DNA from: Yoonia sp.
Lineage (GTDB): Bacteria; Pseudomonadota; Alphaproteobacteria; Rhodobacterales; Rhodobacteraceae
DNA: 11,406 bases
Direction: 5' to 3'
Assembly: GCA_028822885.1 (NCBI GenBank)
Contig: JAPKCP010000083.1
Location: forward strand, 1 to 11,406
Made by a program: the position numbers and the translations under genes. Each line of letters starts with the position of its first letter. Position 1 is the first letter of the stretch. The notes under the pieces were generated by a model, which saw nothing but the letters and a program-made list of their open reading frames with translations, had not been told where the DNA came from and did no database searches. Positions 5,587 to 11,406 of this stretch are shown here, piece by piece.

Positions 5587-6453
5587 ATGTCATTGCCCAG
5601 CGTTTCATTTGAATTTTTTCCACCAAAATCTCTTACCGGATCATTCCGCCTTTGGGATTGTGTCAACACCCTCGCACCGCTTAATCCAAGTTTCGTTTCC
5701 GTCACCTATGGTGCAGGCGGCACGACACGTCAGCTTACCCACGAAGCAGTGACAACAATCCACAAAACTAGCGGACTAAATGTTGCTGCCCACCTGACTT
5801 GCGTTGACGCGACAAAGGCAGAAACGCTCGAAATCGCGAATGCTTATGCTGACAGCGGCGTAACGGACATCGTGGCCTTACGCGGGGATGCCCCCAAAAG
5901 GTCGGCCACGTTCATCGCTCATCCAGACGGTTACGCATCATCCATCGATCTAATTGCGGGACTTGCGGACAATAATAAATTCAACATTCGCGTGGGTGCC
6001 TACCCCGAGAAACACCCAGAAGCGACGGATCAAGCCGCCGACATTGCTTTTCTGAAGCGCAAGATCGATGCTGGCGCCACATCCGCAATTACCCAGTTCT
6101 TTTTCGAAGCTGATACATTTTTCCGCTTCCGGGATGCATGTGTCAAAGCAGGCATAGACGCACCAATCATTCCAGGTATCTTACCTGTCGAAAACTGGGC
6201 TGGTGCTGAAAAATTTGCTAATCGATGCGGGACCTCGATCCCACAAATCGTTCGCGACGCTTTCACCAATGCAACAAGGGATGGCACGACAGATATTCTA
6301 GCAACTGCCTTGGCCACTGAATTATGTGATGATTTGCTTATTGGCGGCGTTGATCACTTGCACTTTTACACGCTGAACCAGCCAGAATTGACACGCAACA
6401 TTTGCCATGCACTCGGCGTGACCCCAAAGGTGCAATTGCAAAAGGTCGCCTGA
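5587..6453 (+). CDS. metF: Methylenetetrahydrofolate reductase
   Basis: MetF reduces 5,10-methylene-THF to 5-methyl-THF with FAD, supplying the methyl group for methionine synthesis in the cytosol. The 288-residue length is normal for bacterial MetF. Family blocks appear in order: FEFFPPK at 8-14 (with the catalytic Glu9), SVTYGAGG at 38-45, ALRGD at 97-101, YPEKHPEA at 139-146, ITQFFF at 168-173, PIIPGILPV at 193-201 and HFYTLN at 259-264. The TIM-barrel is complete. The start is supported by AGAGGA 8 nt upstream and by the standard N-terminal motif. It is divergent from metR with MetR-type operators between, so induction by MetR is expected. The thioesterase gene begins 35 bp downstream on the same strand, probably in the same operon. 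Confidence 0.97.
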   Translation: MSLPSVSFEFFPPKSLTGSFRLWDCVNTLAPLNPSFVSVTYGAGGTTRQLTHEAVTTIHKTSGLNVAAHLTCVDATKAETLEIANAYADSGVTDIVALRGDAPKRSATFIAHPDGYASSIDLIAGLADNNKFNIRVGAYPEKHPEATDQAADIAFLKRKIDAGATSAITQFFFEADTFFRFRDACVKAGIDAPIIPGILPVENWAGAEKFANRCGTSIPQIVRDAFTNATRDGTTDILATALATELCDDLLIGGVDHLHFYTLNQPELTRNICHALGVTPKVQLQKVA

Positions 6454-6488
6454 CACGCCACTTTAGTGGGGACATATCAGGGGTCCCA

Positions 6489-6971
6489 ATGTTTACTGCA
6501 AAAACACATGACGATCTACCAACGATGTCAGAGACACTTTTGATGTCGGGCTTGGAATTCATGCAAGGCGTGATCGCAGGGACAGTGGCACGGCCGCCGA
6601 TTTCGGCGCTTTTAAATTACTCGCTTGATCATGTGGAAGACGGCAAGGTCGCGTTTCGTGGAACACCCGATTTCAATCACACAAATCCAATGGGAGCCGT
6701 ACATGGTGGCTGGTATGGCACGCTGCTTGATAGTTGTATGGCTTGTGCAGTCATGACCAAGGTCCCAAAGGGATCCGTCTATACAACCTTGGAATATAAG
6801 GTGAATTTAACCCGTAACATTCCACTTGGCACCGAAATTATTGCAACAGGCCAGACAGATCACGCGGGCCGCACAACAGCCGTGGCCCATGGTGAAATTC
6901 GCGGGGCGACTGATGGGAAGCTTTATGCAACCGGATCAACCACCTGTTTGATCATGAAGATTGAGGCGTGA
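6489..6971 (+). CDS. PaaI-type hotdog-fold thioesterase
   Basis: The 160-residue protein belongs to the PaaI/YbgC-like hotdog thioesterases, which hydrolyse acyl-CoA esters in the cytosol. The core motif is NHTNPMGAVHGGWYGTLLDS at 63-82: HGG at 72-74 and the Asp81 in the position of the PaaI catalytic aspartate. Beta-strands GSVYTTLEYKVNLTRNI and AHGEIRGATDGKLYATGSTT complete the fold. The substrate is unknown; a phenylacetate role is not implied, since no paa genes are present. The ATG at 6489 has AGGGG about 7 nt upstream; a later ATG at 6525 is possible, and the frame open back into metF is not needed. It follows metF by 35 bp. Its last 20 bp overlap the 3' end of the convergent DUF2235 gene. 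Confidence 0.88.
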   Translation: MFTAKTHDDLPTMSETLLMSGLEFMQGVIAGTVARPPISALLNYSLDHVEDGKVAFRGTPDFNHTNPMGAVHGGWYGTLLDSCMACAVMTKVPKGSVYTTLEYKVNLTRNIPLGTEIIATGQTDHAGRTTAVAHGEIRGATDGKLYATGSTTCLIMKIEA

Positions 6972-8052
6972 CTTGTTCTGCCTGTGTTTGCTGAAAGTCT
7001 CGCACGAAGACCTTGCGGTACTTGGCAGGGTCAACGGTAACATGCAGGCGCTCTGAAGCGTCCATGCCCACAAGCCGCCGCCTGCGCCGCCAAAAAACTT
7101 TACCCCATCCCCGCCAAGACCCGCAAGAAGGTGCATTCACATCTGTTTCAAATCGCGCGGCCCAGTCATCTGGCAAAGAAAGTTTGCACATTTCAAGCCG
7201 CTCAAGCATCCAGACAAGCGAGATATTTGCCAAAGGCCGCGCCGCAGGGAATTCGCCTAATTGGCCACCAACATCGCTGTGCGACCCACGAAACCAAACT
7301 TGTTCCATGGTGCCGGTCCATCCAATCGGCGAAGACCAAAGCACCGGCGCATAGGCTTCACGGGTTTCATCCAAAGCAAGTGCCTGAAATCCGTTGCGCA
7401 CATGCGGTCCAAGCGTGTGATTGTGAAACGCCTGTGCCGGATTTCTCCAACGCCAAATGATCGGCACACGTAAGCCCAGCGCCTTGACTGTGTCCCAAAC
7501 GGCAATTGCCTCAACCGGAGAATCCCCGCGTCTATGGCAATGCTCTGCCCGAAAATTTTTCGCAAATTTGCTGCGTCCGCCTGTGCGGTAATGTCGGTAA
7601 GCAGTGCGAATGGTCCGTACAGTCGCACAATCTGCTTTGACCAACCCGACGATATCGATCACTCCGGCCAGCGACCGAACAGCGTAAGCACCGCGAGAAT
7701 ATCCAATCAAAAAAATCTTATCGCCGGGCCGGTAGCGCGAGGCAAGAACACCGTAAGCGCGTTCGATCTGCTTATTGATCCCCTTGCCGGTCATCACACC
7801 CCATGTGCCACGCCAATCGCGCCACTGAATGCCGGCCTCATAGTGAACCGTCAGATTAGCCTGACGGCCTGCCTCGTTCAGCAACTTGTAAGTCATGCCC
7901 GCATGGGTTTCATGACCACTGACCAAAGACGACTCAGTTCCGTCAAGAATGATTACATGGGTTGCTTCGCCGCGCGCGCGCGGCTGCCCTTCGGCAGTCT
8001 GTGCTTCAACCCCGAAAAGCCGAAATACCCAATCACGCAGCTGCACTTTCAT
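6952..8052 (-). CDS. DUF2235 alpha/beta-hydrolase-type protein
   Basis: This 366-residue protein has the DUF2235 layout, a family of alpha/beta hydrolases that includes Tle1-type phospholipases. VIILDGTESSL at 33-43 is the first strand motif, GYSRGAYAVRSLAG at 117-130 is the nucleophile elbow (Ser119), VWDTVKALG at 185-193 is the usual VWDTVxxLG motif, and WFRGSHSDVGG at 253-263 holds His258 and Asp260, candidate triad members. No signal peptide or membrane segment is seen, and no type VI secretion gene is nearby, so a toxin role is unsupported. The tail is basic (WRRRRR at 321-326). The ATG at 8050-8052 lies inside the end of the CoxL-type gene (20-bp overlap) with an AAGG/AAGA ribosome site, so translation is probably coupled. 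Its 3' end overlaps the thioesterase gene by 20 bp. Real substrate unknown. Confidence 0.88.
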   Translation of the reverse strand: MKVQLRDWVFRLFGVEAQTAEGQPRARGEATHVIILDGTESSLVSGHETHAGMTYKLLNEAGRQANLTVHYEAGIQWRDWRGTWGVMTGKGINKQIERAYGVLASRYRPGDKIFLIGYSRGAYAVRSLAGVIDIVGLVKADCATVRTIRTAYRHYRTGGRSKFAKNFRAEHCHRRGDSPVEAIAVWDTVKALGLRVPIIWRWRNPAQAFHNHTLGPHVRNGFQALALDETREAYAPVLWSSPIGWTGTMEQVWFRGSHSDVGGQLGEFPAARPLANISLVWMLERLEMCKLSLPDDWAARFETDVNAPSCGSWRGWGKVFWRRRRRLVGMDASERLHVTVDPAKYRKVFVRDFQQTQAEQVTPQSS

Positions 8053-10333
8053 TCTTAGCCTTTTGTAACATGGCCCACACACGGTGCGGCGTGAACGGCA
8101 TAGACGCATCGCGCACGCCCTGATCCCAAAGTGCATCAATCACTGCGTTTGTCACAGCGGCAAGTGCGCCAACTGTTCCCGCCTCCCCGCAGCCTTTCAT
8201 GCCCATAGGGTTATATTTTGACGGTGTGCCTTGGGTCGCGAATTTAATCATGGGAACATCATCAGCGCGTGGCATTCCATAATCCATAAAACTTGCAGTG
8301 AGCAGTTGCCCATAGTCGTCAAACACAACCCGTTCCGTAATCGCCTGCCCGATCCCTTGCGCAACACCGCCGTGTACCTGACCTGCGACCAGCATAGGGT
8401 TAATGAGGTTACCGAAGTCATCAACAACGTTGTAATTGACCACCTCAACGACGCCAGTTTCCGGATCGACCTCAACTTCCGCGATATGTGCACCGTTCGG
8501 AAAGCTTCGGTTATCAAGCGTGATAGTGGCCGTATGCGTCAGCAAATCATCGCGCCCAGCGTCGCGGGCCATGTCCGCGACATCAAGCATCGTTGGCGTT
8601 AGGTTCGACCCCGGAATGCGGAACCGTTCATCATCAAAGCTAATTTCAGCAGCAGGCACCCCTTCAGCGTCGGACAGGAACGCGGTGAACGCTTGCGTGA
8701 TCACTGCAACCGTTGCGAGCGTTGCCGTGTTTTGCACAGTCACCGACCGCGATCCACCCGTGCCGCCGCCTGTCGGAATCAAGTCGCTATCACCTTGGAT
8801 TACGCGCACTTGACCCGCTGGAATTCCCGTTTGGTCAGCTAAGAACTGTGAAAAGACCGTCTCATGCCCCTGTCCACCCGACTGGGTGCCAACATAAACC
8901 AACGCGCCACCATCCGCAAAATCAACGCGCGACGTCTCTTTTGGTGACCCAAGAATACTCTCAATATAATAGCAAAGTCCGTGGCCACGCAGTTTGCCGT
9001 TTGCTGCAGACGTCGCCTTGCGACTGCCAAAGCCTTCAACATCCGCCTCTTCGCTTGCCCGTGTCAGCAGGTTTGCAAACTCACCGACATCGTAGGTCAC
9101 GCCTGTCACGGTCGTATAGGGAAATTGGTCCGGCGCGATGAAGTTTTTGCGCCGCAACTCCCACGCATCCACGCCTAACCGCCGCGCCGCTTCATCCATA
9201 ACCCGTTCCAGCACAAAAATTGCTTCTGGCCGACCTGCGCCGCGATAGGCGTCAACGGGTGTTGTGTTCGTGTAGACCCCAATCGTGTGCATATAGGCCG
9301 CTTGCACGTCGTAGGTTCCCATCAACACTTTGGAGAACAAATCAGTTTGAATGAACTGCGCATAACCAGAGTTGTAAGCACCCAAATTACACACCGTATC
9401 AAGGTGATAGCCGGTGATCTTATAATTTTCATCAAACGCCAATGTGGCCTTCGTCTCCAAATCCCGACCTGCATTATCGGTCAACATCGCCTCTGTCCGC
9501 TCAGACATCCACCGCACGGGCTGTTTCAAAACGCGGGCTGCGTGGGCCACAGCGACGGTCTCTGGGTAGCCCATCGCTTTCATGCCAAAACCGCCACCCG
9601 TGTCCGGATTAGTGACGCGAATGTCAGCCTTATCCATCCCAAGGTGATGCGCAAGATCGTCCTTGGGCGCCCATACGCCCTGACCGTTCACTGCGACATG
9701 AAGCCTATCGCCATCCATCTCGGCGTAGCACCCGCGCGGCTCCATTGACGCCGCGATCACGCGGTTATCCGGCACATCAACGGTGACGACATATTTTGCT
9801 TGCGCGATGGCCGCCTTTGTCTCGGCCTCAAGGCCATTTCCATAGGTGAAGACCAGGTTTTCCGCAGCTTCAGAGTGGATGACGGCACCGCCTGTTGCGA
9901 CATCCATATGCACCGGCAAGTCGTCAAATTCGAGGCCAATCGCCTCTGCAGCGTCTTTCGCCGCGACAACGCTATCAGCGACGATCATCGCAATCGCTTC
10001 GCCAACATAACGGACACGGCCCTGCGCAAGGATCGGTCGAACAGGGTCTGCAGCTTTCGTCCCATCAATGTTTTTAATAATCGATGGGGTCATTTTGATT
10101 TTCACACCAGCGGCAACCAAATCATCCGCTGTCAGCACCATTGCAACTCCGGGCATCGCGCGCGCGTCATCCACCTCTAACGCCGTAATCTCCGCATGGG
10201 CCACATAAGACCGCAGGAAAAACGCATGCAGCGCATGAGCCGGTGCAATGTCATCAACATACCGCCCTTCGCCTGTCAAAAACCGCAGGTCTTCGACCCG
10301 TTTCACTGGCTGGCTACGTCCAAATTTTTCCAT
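8033..10333 (-). CDS. Form II CoxL-type molybdenum hydroxylase large subunit
   Basis: The 766-residue protein is a complete molybdopterin-binding subunit of the xanthine oxidase / aerobic CO dehydrogenase family. Seen in order: N-terminal RVEDLRFLTGEGRYVDD, GGGFG at 246-250, AYRGAGR at 362-368, GGQGHE at 486-491, GGGTGGSRS at 522-530 and GCGEAGT at 714-720 with the expected active-site Glu717. In true CO dehydrogenase (form I) the loop reads AYxCSFR and its Cys binds copper; here AYRGAGR, the form II signature, has no such Cys. CO oxidation is therefore doubtful, and another aldehyde or N-heterocycle substrate is possible. Partners normally needed, a 2Fe-2S small and an FAD medium subunit, are not adjacent: upstream is a divergent HD gene and downstream the overlapping DUF2235 gene. 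No Tat signal, so cytosolic. A weak GGAT-type RBS precedes the ATG at 10331-10333. Confidence 0.92.
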   Translation of the reverse strand: MEKFGRSQPVKRVEDLRFLTGEGRYVDDIAPAHALHAFFLRSYVAHAEITALEVDDARAMPGVAMVLTADDLVAAGVKIKMTPSIIKNIDGTKAADPVRPILAQGRVRYVGEAIAMIVADSVVAAKDAAEAIGLEFDDLPVHMDVATGGAVIHSEAAENLVFTYGNGLEAETKAAIAQAKYVVTVDVPDNRVIAASMEPRGCYAEMDGDRLHVAVNGQGVWAPKDDLAHHLGMDKADIRVTNPDTGGGFGMKAMGYPETVAVAHAARVLKQPVRWMSERTEAMLTDNAGRDLETKATLAFDENYKITGYHLDTVCNLGAYNSGYAQFIQTDLFSKVLMGTYDVQAAYMHTIGVYTNTTPVDAYRGAGRPEAIFVLERVMDEAARRLGVDAWELRRKNFIAPDQFPYTTVTGVTYDVGEFANLLTRASEEADVEGFGSRKATSAANGKLRGHGLCYYIESILGSPKETSRVDFADGGALVYVGTQSGGQGHETVFSQFLADQTGIPAGQVRVIQGDSDLIPTGGGTGGSRSVTVQNTATLATVAVITQAFTAFLSDAEGVPAAEISFDDERFRIPGSNLTPTMLDVADMARDAGRDDLLTHTATITLDNRSFPNGAHIAEVEVDPETGVVEVVNYNVVDDFGNLINPMLVAGQVHGGVAQGIGQAITERVVFDDYGQLLTASFMDYGMPRADDVPMIKFATQGTPSKYNPMGMKGCGEAGTVGALAAVTNAVIDALWDQGVRDASMPFTPHRVWAMLQKAKNESAAA

Positions 10334-10506
10334 GTGTCTAATCCTTGATCGCGTTGATTAACGATGACCTAGCGCGGGCCATCTCATAATGCCAGTTTGA
10401 AGCGAGAGTTTCGCCTTAGTTTTAAAAGTAATCTGCAAAATCCCTTGATTAGAACAAACTAGCTGGGCCACCCTAAGGCAAGCGTAACGCATCGAAAGCA
10501 AACACA
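10334..10506. promoter_or_regulatory. Divergent promoter region, CoxL-type gene / HD gene
   Basis: This 173-bp gap separates two divergent genes and must contain both promoters. The stretch 10420-10465 is AT-rich and is the likeliest place for the plus-strand promoter. I could not single out a convincing -35/-10 pair or a palindrome with a known binding protein. Confidence 0.35.
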
Positions 10507-11100
10507 ATGGACCACGTTAAATTCACGGCCATGAAAGACGGCGACAAAGAAGACTATGATTTTTTAACCGAACACGAGGTCGACCACACAAAAGGCACAG
10601 CCAACCGCCTGCTCAAGGCGCTGGTCGAGCTGGACGAAGGCCTTTCCGGCTACCAAATCACCCGCCTTGGCCATTCTCTGCAAGCTGCCACACGGGCCGA
10701 ACGCGACGGGGCCGACATCGACTGGATCGTCGCCACCCTGCTCCACGACATCGGCGATATTTACGCCCCCTATAATCACGACGAATACGCAGCGACAATT
10801 CTACGCCCCTTCGTGCGCGAACAGGTCGCATGGGTCGTTGAAAAACACGGTGATTTCCAACTGATTTACTACGGCGAGCACGTCGGCGCGGACCCTGAAA
10901 AACGCCAAGCGTTCGCGGACCAGCCCTACTTTGATGATTGCGCGACGTTCTGTGCGCGTTGGGACCAAAACTCGTTTGACCCAAGTTACGACACCCTGCC
11001 CCTGTCACATTTCGCCGACCGCGTCCGCACAGTGTTCGACCGCGCGCCCTATGATCCCAAAGTGATCCGTCCCGGCGCACGCGAACCGCTGACAACTTAG
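10507..11100 (+). CDS. HD-domain metal-dependent protein (COG4341-like)
   Basis: The 197-residue protein carries an HD domain. GHSLQAATRAERDGADIDWI at 55-74 supplies His56, and LLHDIGD at 78-84 supplies the paired His80-Asp81. Further candidate ligands are His91, His114, His125 and Asp153 (in RWDQNSFDP). The spacing of His56 to His80 (24 residues) equals that in the diiron oxygenase PhnZ, and this group (predicted HD phosphohydrolases) is related to PhnZ and MIOX-like enzymes. So it may be either a phosphohydrolase or a mixed-valent diiron oxygenase; the sequence alone does not decide. No phosphonate gene is in view. It is cytosolic by lack of signal. No strong RBS precedes the ATG. It lies 67 bp upstream of valS in the same direction and may be cotranscribed with it. 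Confidence 0.88.
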   Translation: MDHVKFTAMKDGDKEDYDFLTEHEVDHTKGTANRLLKALVELDEGLSGYQITRLGHSLQAATRAERDGADIDWIVATLLHDIGDIYAPYNHDEYAATILRPFVREQVAWVVEKHGDFQLIYYGEHVGADPEKRQAFADQPYFDDCATFCARWDQNSFDPSYDTLPLSHFADRVRTVFDRAPYDPKVIRPGAREPLTT

Positions 11101-11152
11101 GCTTTACCCCTTTTCGCCCATCGCCCCATTAGATAAGACGTCACCAACAAAA

Positions 11153-11157
11153 AAGGA
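11153..11157 (+). promoter_or_regulatory. valS ribosome binding site
   Basis: AAGGA lies 10 nt before the ATG at 11168 and 16 nt before an alternative in-frame ATG at 11174, which favours the first start. Confidence 0.5.
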
Positions 11158-11167
11158 CCGCAAGATC

Positions 11168-11406
11168 ATGGCGATGGACAAGACATTCGACGCGCAATCA
11201 GCCGAAGCCCGCATTTATGCAGCGTGGGAGGCATCAGACGCGTTCAAAGCCGGGGCTAACAAGTCCCGCGATGAAACCTTCACGATCATGATCCCACCGC
11301 CTAACGTGACGGGCGTTCTCCATGTTGGTCACGCCTTCAACAACACGTTGCAGGACATCCTTGTCCGCTGGAAACGCATGCAGGGCTACGACACCCTTTG
11401 GCAGCC
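11168..11406 (+). CDS. valS: Valyl-tRNA synthetase, 5' end (cut by window edge)
   Basis: Seventy-nine complete codons are visible. This class I synthetase charges tRNA-Val in the cytosol. TIMIPPPNVTGVLHVGHAF at residues 39-57 is the characteristic ValRS block: PPPNVTG (43-49), then HVGH (52-55) as the HIGH-type ATP-binding signature. NNTLQDILVRWKRMQGYDTL continues as in other ValRS proteins. The N-terminal sequence DAQSAEARIYAAWEASDAFK is also typical. Translation most likely begins at 11168, giving MAMDKTF. The rest of the gene lies beyond the right edge. Confidence 0.96.
   Translation, partial: MAMDKTFDAQSAEARIYAAWEASDAFKAGANKSRDETFTIMIPPPNVTGVLHVGHAFNNTLQDILVRWKRMQGYDTLWQ

Noticed and set aside
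7534..8058. Plus-strand open frame of 174 codons opposite the DUF2235 gene
   Set aside because: Antisense shadow; no RBS and no domain likeness, while the minus strand carries clear DUF2235 motifs.
8053..8139. 29-codon N-terminal extension of the DUF2235 protein
   Set aside because: It lies fully within the CoxL-type coding sequence and is Arg/Cys-rich as expected for a shadow frame.
9287..9748. Plus-strand open frame opposite the CoxL-type gene
   Set aside because: His/Arg-rich shadow of a strongly supported gene.
8033..10333. True CO dehydrogenase (CoxL form I)
   Set aside because: The active-site loop reads AYRGAGR, not AYxCSFR, so the copper-binding cysteine is absent.
10658..11095. 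Minus-strand open frame opposite the HD gene
   Set aside because: Arg-rich shadow frame in a higher-GC gene; the plus strand has the HD motifs.

Overview
The window looks like a chromosomal segment of an alphaproteobacterium, most likely of the Rhodobacterales (Roseobacter group). The clues are the protein styles (SuhB, MetF/MetR, form II CoxL-type hydroxylase, COG4341-type HD protein just upstream of valS), the moderate GC in genes, and the presence of IS remnants and a decayed GGDEF-EAL gene. The exact genus is an inference; no 16S gene or other decisive marker is present.

Layout. Positions 1-1219 are AT-rich and gene-poor. They hold one small secreted protein of unknown function (475-873, minus) and a few coding-looking scraps, and they lie directly 3' of a tRNA-Leu(UAA) gene (1220-1305, minus). 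Next come a divergent pair, a periplasmic TPR protein (minus) and a rhomboid protease (plus). The rhomboid gene ends exactly where a convergent suhB-type inositol monophosphatase gene ends, with no base between the stop codons. Positions 3776-4545 are a gene graveyard: pieces of a plus-strand GGDEF-EAL (cyclic-di-GMP) gene with stops and frameshifts, joined to an antisense scrap of an IS30-family transposase.

The clearest functional unit is the divergent metR/metF pair (4588-6453). metF makes 5-methyl-tetrahydrofolate for methionine synthesis, and MetR is its expected LysR-type regulator. Their 93-bp spacer has a perfect TGAA-N5-TTCA MetR-type palindrome and a second near-perfect copy 31 bp away, placed to control both genes. 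A hotdog-fold PaaI-type thioesterase gene follows metF by 35 bp, probably in the same transcript.

On the minus strand a 766-residue molybdenum hydroxylase large subunit (form II CoxL type, AYRGAGR motif) is followed by a DUF2235 alpha/beta-hydrolase-type gene that overlaps its 3' end by 20 bp. No FeS or FAD subunit gene lies beside it, so this subunit is an orphan locally. Divergent from it are an HD-domain metal-dependent protein and, at the right edge, the 5' end of valS (valyl-tRNA synthetase).

I found no CRISPR array, intact mobile element, phage module or clearly new multi-gene system. The points most worth a second look are the double MetR operator, the orphan CoxL/DUF2235 pair, and the IS30/GGDEF-EAL ruin.
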